DNA of 64,000 bases from Chryseobacterium sp. BGARF1 (GTDB lineage: Bacteria > Bacteroidota > Bacteroidia > Flavobacteriales > Weeksellaceae). The stretch's first letter is position 1. Every line of letters starts with the position of its first letter. The notes beneath the pieces were generated by a model. The model was not told the DNA's origin, searched no databases, and saw only the letters and a program-made list of their open reading frames with translations. The translations under genes were made by a program, and so were the position numbers. Positions 34,254 to 42,511 of this stretch are shown piece after piece. Where the stretch lies: assembly GCF_001677955.1 (NCBI RefSeq), contig NZ_LELA01000090.1, forward strand, positions 1 to 64,000, given 5' to 3'.

Positions 34254-35693
34254 ATGAAAATCAACAAAATAATATACTCAATTTCTGTTTCTGCTCTATT
34301 TTTCACAGCAGTTTCTTGTGATAGATATTTAGATACTGAACCCATTTCTGATCAGACAGTCGATATAAATAATCCTATTGCAACTGCAGGAAATGCAGAA
34401 GAAGCAATGACAACTATTTATTCTGATTTTGGCAATGAATATTGGCAATTAGACTATTTTCTAAATGGTGATTCTCAAACAGATATTTCATATGCAGGAG
34501 GTGATAATGTGCAAAACTTTCAACAAGATGAATATAGAATATTAGCAACTAATACCAATGTAAATAGAGATTGGGGTTATCTAAGTAATTTTATGGATCA
34601 TTGTAATAAAATCCTTAATTATGTAGATGGAGCTGAAGGATTATCTACTGCTAGAAAGAATCAGATGAAAGCTGAGGCATCCATTTTCCGAGGAATGTAT
34701 TTGTTTCATATGGTACAGCTTTGGGGTGATGTTCCTGTGGTAACAAAATCATTCATAACCATCAATTCAGAAAATTTCAATGAAGCTTATACTCAATTAT
34801 ATCCAAAAAGACAGTCTGTAAATGATGTGTATGCTCAAATAATTTCTGATTTGGAGGGAGCTATTGCAAATGCACCTGCTTCATCAGAAAAGTATAAAGC
34901 TAATAAAGGAACTGCTTACGCATTATTGGCGAAAGTTTATGCTACAAAGCCAAATCCAGATTGGGCAAAAGTAAAGGAGTATTCTGATTTAGTTATTTCT
35001 CAAGGATATTCTTTACTTCCTGTTTATTCTCATTTGTTTGATAGTAATCATGAAGCAAACGTAGAGTCAATTTTTGAAGTTAATGGCAATGCAAGCAATA
35101 TTTGGGCTTGGTGTACTTCTATGTTTGTGGGCACTGATTGGAAAAAGTTCAATACTCCTTCAAATGATTTAGTGAAAACATTTAATGACTTAGGTGATAC
35201 ACAAAGATTAAATACTACTGTTAAATTTTCATCTGTAACTTGGTCAGATACTTATTGGGCAAGTAATAATTTTCCATTTATGAATAAAATGCGATTGATT
35301 GATGGAAATCAAAATTTCTATATCCTCCGTTTTGCAGATATTTTATTATTAAAAGCTGAAGCTGATATTCATTTTGGGAATTTTTCAGAAGCTCAAACTT
35401 TAATAAATCAAGTAAGGAGCAGAGTAGCTCTTCCCCCAATTACTATTACATCTGAAGATGATGGTATAAATAAAGTATTATCGGAAAGAAAATTAGAATT
35501 AGCATTCGAAGGCCATCGTTGGTTTGATTTGAAGCGTACAGGAAAGGCAATTTCGATTCTATCGCAACAAAAAAATGGCAATGGAACAACTCTTCCTTAC
35601 GCAGCCAATATTAATCAAAACAGACTCCTATGGCCAATTCCTCAGGCACAAATTGATAAAAATCAAAATTTAACTCAAAATCCTGGATATTAA
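34254..35693 (+). CDS. susD: SusD/RagB-type surface glycan-binding lipoprotein
   Basis: 479 residues from the ATG at 34254; a longer reading upstream overlaps susC and is not credible. Lipobox FTAVSC followed by DRYLDTEP, the typical RagB/SusD start. TPR-like helices (AEASIFRGMYLFHMVQLWGDVP, NKGTAYALLAKVYATKPNPDW) and the C-terminal SusD signature ERKLELAFEGHRWFDLKRTG plus LLWPIPQAQIDKNQNLTQNPGY are all present. It caps the SusC pore and binds the glucan. It is 10 bases after susC and 2 bases before the GH30 gene. Confidence 0.95.
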   Translation: MKINKIIYSISVSALFFTAVSCDRYLDTEPISDQTVDINNPIATAGNAEEAMTTIYSDFGNEYWQLDYFLNGDSQTDISYAGGDNVQNFQQDEYRILATNTNVNRDWGYLSNFMDHCNKILNYVDGAEGLSTARKNQMKAEASIFRGMYLFHMVQLWGDVPVVTKSFITINSENFNEAYTQLYPKRQSVNDVYAQIISDLEGAIANAPASSEKYKANKGTAYALLAKVYATKPNPDWAKVKEYSDLVISQGYSLLPVYSHLFDSNHEANVESIFEVNGNASNIWAWCTSMFVGTDWKKFNTPSNDLVKTFNDLGDTQRLNTTVKFSSVTWSDTYWASNNFPFMNKMRLIDGNQNFYILRFADILLLKAEADIHFGNFSEAQTLINQVRSRVALPPITITSEDDGINKVLSERKLELAFEGHRWFDLKRTGKAISILSQQKNGNGTTLPYAANINQNRLLWPIPQAQIDKNQNLTQNPGY

Positions 35694-35695
35694 AT

Positions 35696-37126
35696 ATGTT
35701 AAATAAAAATTCATATAGTTTCTTTTTAAAAAGTACTGCACTGCTATTTAGCGGTGTGGTACTTTTGCCTTTATCGTCGTGTAAATCTGTAGCAAATACA
35801 GAAAATAAAGTTCAAATCTGGATGACAAAAGGTGATGAAAGCGTAAAATTACAGCAGCAAAATGCATTAACTTTTGTAAATACTTCTAATAACTTTCAGA
35901 ATATTGAAATTGACGACGCTCAAAAGTTTCAATATATTGATGGTTTTGGATATACATTGACCGGCGGAAGTGTTGAAGTAATCAATCGTCTCTCGCCTTC
36001 AAAAAGAAAAGCACTTTTAAACGAACTTTTCGGAAATGACAAGAACTCAATTTCAATAAGTTATTTAAGATTGAGCATTGGTGCATCCGATTTGGATGGC
36101 GAGGTTTTTTCTTATGACGATTTAGCGGAGGGTCAAACCGATCCTTCTCTTTCTAAATTCAGTTTGGCAAGAGATAAAGATTTGATTTCAATGCTAAAAG
36201 AAATTTTAGCCATTAATCCTAAAATCAAAATCATCGCAGCTCCTTGGTCACCTCCTGTTTGGATGAAAGATAATGGTAAATCGATTGGTGGAAGTTTAAA
36301 AACTGAATATTATGATGTTTACGCAAAATATTTCGTAAAATATATTCAGGGAATGAAGAAAGAAGGAATTACTATTGATGCCGTGACTCCGCAAAACGAG
36401 CCTTTACATCCCGGAAATAATCCAAGTTTACTGATGGTTTCAGATCAGCAGAGAGATTTTATTAAGCAAAGTTTAGGTCCGATTTTTAAATCAAATAATA
36501 TTAAAACCAAAATCGTTGTTTACGATCACAATTGCAATAAACCTGAATATGCCATCAATATTTTAAATGATTCAGAAGCCAATCAATATATCGACGGTTC
36601 GGCTTTTCATTTGTATGAAGGTGATATTTCAGCTTTGAGTACTGTTCACGATGCGCATCCAGATAAAAATCTTTATTTTACAGAACAATGGACAGGTGCA
36701 AAAGGTACTTTTAATGAAGATCTAAACTGGCACACCAGAAATGTTGTCATCGGATCGATGAGAAACTGGAGTAAAATTGCTTTAGAATGGAATTTAGCGA
36801 ATGATACTCAATACAAACCGCATACACCGGGAGGTTGTACAGAATGTAAAGGAGCAATTACGGTTTCAGACAGTGAAAATTTCACAAGAAATGTTGCGTA
36901 TTATATTATTGCTCATGCTTCAAAATTTGTTCCTGCAAATTCTCAGAGAATAGCTTCTACACAAACGGAAAACTTGGCTACGGTTGCTTTTAAAACTCCA
37001 GCAGGAAAAATAGTTTTGATTGTTCAGAACAACAATAAATCCGATGAAAGTTTCAATATAAAATATAATCAGAAAATTGCTCCGGTTACAATTACCGGGA
37101 GTTCTGTTGCAACCTATATTTTTTAA
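35696..37126 (+). CDS. GH30 glycoside hydrolase lipoprotein (beta-1,6-glucanase-like)
   Basis: 476 residues. Lipobox LPLSSC. (Beta/alpha)8 barrel plus side beta-domain. Acid/base E235 in TPQNEP and nucleophile E330 in YFTEQWTG, both conserved in GH30. The substrate-site words IDGFGYTLTGG, LRLSIGASD and APWSPPVWMKDN are present. GH30 covers glucosylceramidase, beta-1,6-glucanase and others. With GH16 and GH3 in the same locus, endo-beta-1,6-glucanase activity is the most likely, but this is inference. It follows susD by 2 bases, so it is a surface lipoprotein co-expressed with SusCD. Confidence 0.9.
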   Translation: MLNKNSYSFFLKSTALLFSGVVLLPLSSCKSVANTENKVQIWMTKGDESVKLQQQNALTFVNTSNNFQNIEIDDAQKFQYIDGFGYTLTGGSVEVINRLSPSKRKALLNELFGNDKNSISISYLRLSIGASDLDGEVFSYDDLAEGQTDPSLSKFSLARDKDLISMLKEILAINPKIKIIAAPWSPPVWMKDNGKSIGGSLKTEYYDVYAKYFVKYIQGMKKEGITIDAVTPQNEPLHPGNNPSLLMVSDQQRDFIKQSLGPIFKSNNIKTKIVVYDHNCNKPEYAINILNDSEANQYIDGSAFHLYEGDISALSTVHDAHPDKNLYFTEQWTGAKGTFNEDLNWHTRNVVIGSMRNWSKIALEWNLANDTQYKPHTPGGCTECKGAITVSDSENFTRNVAYYIIAHASKFVPANSQRIASTQTENLATVAFKTPAGKIVLIVQNNNKSDESFNIKYNQKIAPVTITGSSVATYIF

Positions 37127-37160
37127 ATTAAAGTTATTATTGATTGGTAAAACTTCGTTT

Positions 37161-37243
37161 TTCTTTGCTAAGTAAAACATCTTAGCGAACTTAAAAAATC
37201 AACAGCATTATTTGCAAGAAAATCTTTGCGAACTTTGCTTTTA
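37161..37243. repeat. Dispersed intergenic repeat, copy A
   Basis: Words CTTAGCGAACTTAAAAA and AATCTTTGCGAACTTTGC recur in the same order and spacing at 54640-54696 (CTTTGCGAACTTAAAAA, AATCTTAGCGACCTTTGC). An inverted shorter version lies near 53993-54018. It sits in the gap before the GH3 gene. Confidence 0.6.
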
Positions 37244-37267
37244 GAAACATACCAAAACTAATTATAA

Positions 37268-39490
37268 ATGAAGAAGATATATTTCATATTAGCATTTACA
37301 GTATTCGGTTTCAATGTTTTTGGACAAAAAACAATTGATCAGAAAGTTTCTGAACTGTTGTCTAAAATGACATTGGAAGAGAAAGTAGGGCAGTTGGTTC
37401 AATACAGCGGTTTTGAATACGCAACGGGCCCGCAAAACTCAAATTCTGCAACAGTTTTAGAAGAAATAAAAAAAGGAAAAGTTGGTTCTATGCTCAATGT
37501 TGCAGGAGCAGAAGAAACGAAAAAATTTCAGGAATTAGCTTTAAAATCTAGATTAAAAATTCCTTTACTCTTTGGTCAGGATGTAATTCATGGGTACAGA
37601 ACAACATTTCCCGTGAATTTGGGTCAGGCTGCAAGTTGGGATTTAAAATTAATTGAAAAATCAGAACGAATCGCTGCAACTGAAGCTTCCGCATACGGAA
37701 TTCACTGGACTTTTGCACCAATGGTCGACATTGCAAGAGATCCGAGATGGGGAAGAGTCATGGAAGGTTCCGGTGAAGATACGTATCTGGGAATGCAAAT
37801 TGGTTTGGCAAGAATCAAAGGTTTTCAGGGAAAAGGTCTCGGAAATGTTGATGCGATAATGGCTTGTGCGAAACATTTTGCAGCATACGGCGCTGCAGTC
37901 GGCGGAAGAGATTATAATTCTGTGGATATGAGCTTAAGGCAATTACACGAAACTTACTTACCTCCTTTCAAAGCAGCAGCAGAAGCCGGAGTTGCTACTT
38001 TCATGAACTCTTTTAATGACATCAATGGAATTCCGGCAACGGCAAACAAATATATTTTAAGAGATCTTTTAAAAGACCAATGGAATTATAAAGGTTTTGT
38101 AGTTTCAGATTGGGGAAGTATCGGAGAAATGGTTCCTCACGGATATGCCAAAGACAATAAAGAAGCTGCCGAAAAAGCCATGAACGCAGGAACTGATATG
38201 GATATGGAAAGCCGTGCTTACATGGCTGAACTTCCAAAATTGATCCAGGAAGGGAAAGTTGATGCTAAGTTGATCGATGACGCAACGAGAAGAATTTTGG
38301 TTAAAAAATTTGAAATGGGATTATTTGATGATCCTTACAGATTTAGCAGTGAAAAGAGGCAGAAAGAACAATTAAACAATCGGGAAAATAGAAAATTTGG
38401 TAGAGAATTTGGTTCAAAATCTATTGTTTTGCTTAAGAATGAAAAGAATATTCTTCCGCTTTCAAAAACAACAAAAACTGTGGCATTGATTGGTCCTTTT
38501 GGAAAAGAAACAGTTGCCAATCATGGTTTTTGGTCAATCGCATTTAAAGATGATGATCAAAGAATTGTAACGCAGTTTGATGGAATTAAAAATCAATTAG
38601 ATAAAAATTCTACTTTGTTGTATGCAAAAGGTGCCAATGTTGATGATCAGAACAAATCCATGTTTGCAGAAGCGGTAGAAACTGCGAAAAAAGCAGATGT
38701 TGTAATCATGACCTTAGGTGAAGGTCATGCGATGAGTGGAGAAGCCAAAAGCAGAAGCAACATTCATTTTTCGGGAGTTCAGGAAGAACTTTTAAAAGAA
38801 ATTGCTAAAACCGGGAAACCGATCGTCTTAATGATCAATGCAGGAAGACCTTTGGTTTTTGATTGGGCTGCAGATAATATTCCAACCATTGTTTACACTT
38901 GGTGGCTGGGAACTGAGGCAGGAAATTCTATCGCAGATGTTCTTTTTGGAACCGTAAATCCGGGTGGAAAACTTCCAATGTCTTTTCCTAGAACTGAAGG
39001 ACAAATTCCTGTTTATTACAATCATTACAATACAGGAAGACCAGCAAAAAACAACACCGACAGAAATTACGTTTCAGCATATATCGACCTTGATAATGAC
39101 CCGAAATTTCCATTCGGTTATGGTTTAAGCTATACTCAGTTTAAATATTCTGAGATAAATTTAAGTTCAACCAACCTTAAAGGAAATCAAAGTTTAAATA
39201 TCAGTGTACATATTTCCAACATCGGAAATTACGATGGGGAAGAAGTGGTGCAGTTGTACATCAGAGATCTCTTCGGAAAAGTGGTAAGACCTGTAAAAGA
39301 GTTGAAGGGTTTCCAAAAAGTTTTTATTAAAAAAGGAGAAACCAAGACGGTCAATTTCACTTTAACTCCAGAAAATTTAAAATTCTACGATGATGAATTG
39401 AATTATGACTGGGAAGCAGGAGATTTCGATATCATGGTAGGGACTGATTCTCAAAATGTTCAGACAAAAAGAATCAATTGGACAAAATAA
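37268..39490 (+). CDS. bglX: GH3 beta-glucosidase, exported
   Basis: 740 residues with a signal peptide (AFTVFGFNVFGQ). Two-domain GH3 plus a C-terminal fibronectin-III-like domain. The catalytic nucleophile is D281 in GFVVSDWGSIGEM. Conserved substrate-binding parts are LLFGQDVIHGYRTTFP, APMVDIARDPRWGRVMEGSGEDTYL and CAKHFAAYGA. The end domain is seen at GDFDIMVGT. It is most like periplasmic BglX, cleaving terminal beta-linked glucose from oligosaccharides made by the GH30 and GH16 enzymes. It follows a 141-base gap with a dispersed repeat. Confidence 0.93.
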   Translation: MKKIYFILAFTVFGFNVFGQKTIDQKVSELLSKMTLEEKVGQLVQYSGFEYATGPQNSNSATVLEEIKKGKVGSMLNVAGAEETKKFQELALKSRLKIPLLFGQDVIHGYRTTFPVNLGQAASWDLKLIEKSERIAATEASAYGIHWTFAPMVDIARDPRWGRVMEGSGEDTYLGMQIGLARIKGFQGKGLGNVDAIMACAKHFAAYGAAVGGRDYNSVDMSLRQLHETYLPPFKAAAEAGVATFMNSFNDINGIPATANKYILRDLLKDQWNYKGFVVSDWGSIGEMVPHGYAKDNKEAAEKAMNAGTDMDMESRAYMAELPKLIQEGKVDAKLIDDATRRILVKKFEMGLFDDPYRFSSEKRQKEQLNNRENRKFGREFGSKSIVLLKNEKNILPLSKTTKTVALIGPFGKETVANHGFWSIAFKDDDQRIVTQFDGIKNQLDKNSTLLYAKGANVDDQNKSMFAEAVETAKKADVVIMTLGEGHAMSGEAKSRSNIHFSGVQEELLKEIAKTGKPIVLMINAGRPLVFDWAADNIPTIVYTWWLGTEAGNSIADVLFGTVNPGGKLPMSFPRTEGQIPVYYNHYNTGRPAKNNTDRNYVSAYIDLDNDPKFPFGYGLSYTQFKYSEINLSSTNLKGNQSLNISVHISNIGNYDGEEVVQLYIRDLFGKVVRPVKELKGFQKVFIKKGETKTVNFTLTPENLKFYDDELNYDWEAGDFDIMVGTDSQNVQTKRINWTK

Positions 39491-39505
39491 ATAATAGTTT
39501 TCATT

Positions 39506-39535
39506 ACCAAAAGCGGGTTTTATCCCGCTTTTGGT
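39506..39535 (+). terminator. Terminator hairpin after the GH3 gene
   Basis: Perfect 12-base stem ACCAAAAGCGGG / CCCGCTTTTGGT with a 6-base loop, 16 bases after the stop codon. There is no clean T-run after it, so it may slow transcription or protect the RNA rather than fully terminate. Confidence 0.65.
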
Positions 39536-39655
39536 GGTAAAAGACGAAACATTTATACGCAATATTTGTCATGCTAAAAGAATTTAATAATCTCTGTGGA
39601 CATGTTTTCAGTATGATAAATTTTAAAATAAATGATAATTAAATGAAAAATTAAT

Positions 39656-39664
39656 ATTGAGACT
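39656..39664. promoter_or_regulatory. Candidate regulator half-site TTGAGAC (GH16 promoter)
   Basis: On the minus strand this reads CAGTCTCAATATTAA, sharing GTCTCAAT with the sites at 31286 and 31415. It lies 76 bases upstream of the GH16 -7 box. Only one clear half is seen. Confidence 0.35.
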
Positions 39665-39739
39665 GTAATTTTAAGAAGCAAGATATTGCGAGAAAGTATC
39701 TTTTTGAAGCCAGTTTCATAAAATCAATGAAATTGATTC

Positions 39740-39747
39740 TATCTTTG
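39740..39747 (+). promoter_or_regulatory. Bacteroidota -7 box (TATCTTTG) of the GH16 gene
   Basis: An exact TAnnTTTG match 88 bases before the GH16 ATG, implying a fairly long leader. It shows the GH16-GH30 pair has its own promoter. Confidence 0.5.
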
Positions 39748-39835
39748 CTCCTTAAGATTAACTTAATTTTTAAATACGATCTTTGCCTTTTAAAAATATA
39801 TGATCAATTAATAAAAATAGTAACTAAGAATCTCG

Positions 39836-40639
39836 ATGAAATATCAACATATTATTACCATTTTAATAGGAGGAGCTTTAGTTTCTTCAGCATTAAGTTG
39901 TGCTTCAAACAAATTTGATTCAAGCAGAAAATTAATTTGGAATGATGAATTTAATAGAAAAGGACTACCGGATTCCACAAAATGGAATTATGATCATGGT
40001 GGAAGTGGTTTTGGAAATGAGGAAGCACAGTTCTACACAAAAAAACGTCTGGAAAATGCTAGGGTAGAAAAGGGAAAACTTATTATTGAAGCCAGAAAAG
40101 AAGATTGGGAAGAAAAAAAATATACCTCAGCAAGGCTTTTAACAAAAGGAAAGTTTTCTTTACAGTACGGAACTGTGGAAGTGAGAGCCAAACTTCCGAA
40201 AGGTCGAGGAACTTGGCCTGCCATCTGGATGCTGAGTGAAAAAATGAGAAAATGGCCCAATGATGGAGAAATCGACATTATGGAACATGTGGGGTACAAT
40301 CAGGGGCATATTCATGCTTCAGCTCATACAAAAGATTATAAACAAAAGATTAACACGCAGAAAACTGATACTGTTATTGTAAAAGATGCAAGTGAGAAAT
40401 TCCATGTTTACAAAATGAACTGGACCCCTGAAAAAATAGAGGTTTATGTAGATAATAAAAAGTTTTTCACCTGTATAAACGAAGAAAAAATCTATGATGC
40501 ATGGGCTTTTGATCAGCCGTATTTTATTATTTTAAATCTTGCGATCGGTGGATCCTGGGGCGGAATAAAAGGAATTGACGATACCATTTTTCCTCAAAAA
40601 TATTACATTGATTATGTAAGAGTATTTAAAAATAAATAA
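39836..40639 (+). CDS. GH16 endo-beta-1,3-glucanase (laminarinase-like) lipoprotein
   Basis: 267 residues. Lipobox LSSALSC. Beta-jelly-roll GH16 with the catalytic motif GEIDIMEHVG: nucleophile E145, D147, acid/base E150. Other family words: LIWNDEFN, WNYDHGGSGFGNEEAQFYT, RLLTKGKFSLQYGTVEVRAKLP, GTWPAIWML and LNLAIGGSWGG. The ExDxxE form with Ile-Met is the laminarinase class. It cuts beta-1,3-glucan at the surface into oligosaccharides for SusCD uptake. It is monocistronic or leads the following GH30 gene (87-base gap). Confidence 0.93.
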   Translation: MKYQHIITILIGGALVSSALSCASNKFDSSRKLIWNDEFNRKGLPDSTKWNYDHGGSGFGNEEAQFYTKKRLENARVEKGKLIIEARKEDWEEKKYTSARLLTKGKFSLQYGTVEVRAKLPKGRGTWPAIWMLSEKMRKWPNDGEIDIMEHVGYNQGHIHASAHTKDYKQKINTQKTDTVIVKDASEKFHVYKMNWTPEKIEVYVDNKKFFTCINEEKIYDAWAFDQPYFIILNLAIGGSWGGIKGIDDTIFPQKYYIDYVRVFKNK

Positions 40640-40726
40640 AATTCCCTCATTTGGAAATTTTGCGAGAATTCGAAATGATTTTTAATGGAATGTTTTAATT
40701 GAAATATAAAAAAGAAGAAGAAATAA

Positions 40727-42166
40727 ATGAAAAAGCTAATTGTAAGTTGTTTTGTGGTCGGAATGGCTTTGAATATGAACGCACAAAATTACTGGAAAAA
40801 AAATGCTGGCAAATCTGCAAAAGTGATCTTTACCAATTCTAAAACCAATGAAAAAATGGTTGATAAAGGAATGGTGAAATTCGAAAAAATGGCTCAGCCA
40901 AAAGAAACGGATGCCTGTATTTTTGTTGATCCAGATTTTAAATATCAGAAATTAATTGGAATAGGAGGCGCAATTACTGATGCATCTGCTGAAACTTTTT
41001 ATAAACTTCCAAAGGATAAGCAGAAAGAAATTATTGAAGCTTATTATGGCAAAAACGGCTTGGGATATACGGTTGTTCGTACCAACATGAACTCGTGCGA
41101 TTTTTCAAGCGATTCATATACTTACGTTACAGAAAATGATACAGCTTTAAGATCATTCAATGTGGCACATGATGAAAAGTATAAGATCCCAATGATCAAG
41201 GAAGCTCAGAAAGCAATTGGAAAAGATTTTACCTTTTATTTTTCACCATGGAGCCCGCCTTCTTGGATGAAATCTAACAAAAGTATGCTGAAAGGAGGAA
41301 GATTAGAATATCCTTTTTACCAGACTTGGGCAGATTATTATATTAAATTTATCAAAGAATACGAAAAAAGAGGGATCAATGTCTGGGGACTGACCATTCA
41401 GAACGAACCAATGGCAACTCAAACCTGGGAATCCTGTATCTATACGGCTGAAGAAGAAGGGGAGTTCCTTAAAAAGAATTTAGGGCCTACACTTTGGAAA
41501 AATGGCTTTAAAGATAAAAAAGTAATGATTTGGGATCACAATCGTGATTTGATCTACCAAAGAGCAACGACAACTTTAAGCGATCCTGAAACTTCAAAAT
41601 ACGCTCACGGAATCGGCTACCACTGGTACGAAACATGGAACAATAAAACGCAGCTGTTTGATAACTTATCAGAAACTCAAAGAGCATTTCCCGATAAGTT
41701 TTTGGCATTTACCGAAGGTTGTAAAGAGCAATTTGATATGTCTAAGATTTATGATGTAAGTTTAGGTGAATTATATGGGAAAAATATGATCAATGATTTC
41801 AATAAAGGAACTGCTCTATGGACAGACTGGAACGTACTTTTAGACGAAACTGGCGGGCCCAATCATGTAGGGAATTTTTGTTTTGCTCCAATTATAGCAG
41901 ATACAAAAACAGGCGAAGTTCATTATACATATGAGTATTATTATGTGGGTCATGTTTCAAAATTCATCAAGCCCAATGCTCAAAGAATCGGGACTTCATC
42001 GAACAGAGCGGCTTTGACGTCCACAACTTTCATGAATGAAAACGGACAGTTGGTTACCGTGATCATGAATGATTCTGATAATGACATCGATACTAATCTT
42101 TGGATCGAAGGGATGTCTGCAAAATTATCTGCACCTGCACATTCTATTCAGACCGTAATTTTATAA
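40727..42166 (+). CDS. Second GH30 glycoside hydrolase, exported
   Basis: 479 residues, signal peptide (VSCFVVGMALNMNAQ), no lipobox. GH30 barrel with acid/base E227 in TIQNEPMATQTWESC and nucleophile E330 in AFTEGC. Substrate-site words IGIGGAITDASAETFYKL and YFSPWSPPSWMKSN. It is clearly paralogous to but diverged from the first GH30 (35696-37126): this one is periplasmic or secreted, the other a lipoprotein, so they may act in different compartments. The second could be a beta-1,6-glucanase or an exo-acting glucosylceramidase-type enzyme. Confidence 0.9.
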   Translation: MKKLIVSCFVVGMALNMNAQNYWKKNAGKSAKVIFTNSKTNEKMVDKGMVKFEKMAQPKETDACIFVDPDFKYQKLIGIGGAITDASAETFYKLPKDKQKEIIEAYYGKNGLGYTVVRTNMNSCDFSSDSYTYVTENDTALRSFNVAHDEKYKIPMIKEAQKAIGKDFTFYFSPWSPPSWMKSNKSMLKGGRLEYPFYQTWADYYIKFIKEYEKRGINVWGLTIQNEPMATQTWESCIYTAEEEGEFLKKNLGPTLWKNGFKDKKVMIWDHNRDLIYQRATTTLSDPETSKYAHGIGYHWYETWNNKTQLFDNLSETQRAFPDKFLAFTEGCKEQFDMSKIYDVSLGELYGKNMINDFNKGTALWTDWNVLLDETGGPNHVGNFCFAPIIADTKTGEVHYTYEYYYVGHVSKFIKPNAQRIGTSSNRAALTSTTFMNENGQLVTVIMNDSDNDIDTNLWIEGMSAKLSAPAHSIQTVIL

Positions 42167-42196
42167 CACTTCATATTAATATTTTTAATTAAAATT

Positions 42197-42219
42197 CGGC
42201 GGAGCCTTTGGTTTCGCCG
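42197..42219 (+). terminator. GC hairpin after the second GH30 gene
   Basis: Stem CGGCG / CGCCG around a 13-base loop, 31 bases after the stop codon, followed by TTAAAAATCG. Probably works with the next hairpin. Confidence 0.45.
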
Positions 42220-42224
42220 TTAAA

Positions 42225-42266
42225 AATCGTAATCAGCCTATTAATGGTAGATTGCGATTTTTTTGT
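42225..42266 (+). terminator. Terminator after the glucan locus
   Basis: Stem AATCGTAATC / GATTGCGATT (one wobble pair) followed by a T-run of seven and GTTT. It is strong enough to end transcription before the VgrG island. Confidence 0.7.
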
Positions 42267-42397
42267 TTGGAAAAACTCCAACATTTTATCGACTTTCAAA
42301 TTTCAAACCCTTTCTAAAAAACTCTACAGCAAAGATAAAAGTGCTATTCCCAAAACAACAAGAATGTTAATATAGATTAATTACATCATAAGATTTT

Positions 42398-42405
42398 TAC
42401 TTTTG
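42398..42405 (+). promoter_or_regulatory. Possible -7 box (TACTTTTG) of the vgrG operon
   Basis: An exact TAnnTTTG match, but 107 bases before the vgrG ATG, so the leader would be long. It is the only such box in the gap. Confidence 0.3.
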
Positions 42406-42511
42406 ATGAATCGTAGTTTTACTACACTTTTAAAAATTTAACAAAAAAAAGTTCTTTAATTGATGAAATAGTAGTAATCTTATTATACCAAATTAAAACA
42501 CAAAACATAAC

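Larger units (their letters stand above)
39491..39835. other. Intergenic region between GH3 and GH16 with terminator, operator half-site and promoter
   Basis: 345 bases. It holds the GH3 terminator (39506-39535), a GTCTCAAT-type half-site (39656-39664, reading TTGAGAC on this strand), and a -7 box (39740-39747). Nothing coding is supported. Confidence 0.7.
42167..42511. other. Intergenic region between the glucan locus and the VgrG island
   Basis: 345 bases with two hairpins (42197-42219, 42225-42266) closing the glucan locus, a possible -7 box (42398-42405) and a palindrome GTAGT-ttt-ACTAC near 42415. No gene is supported. Confidence 0.6.

Noticed and set aside
37548..37876. Several overlapping frames inside the GH3 gene
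   Set aside because: They are antisense or shifted readings of a strongly conserved GH3 region, with atypical composition.
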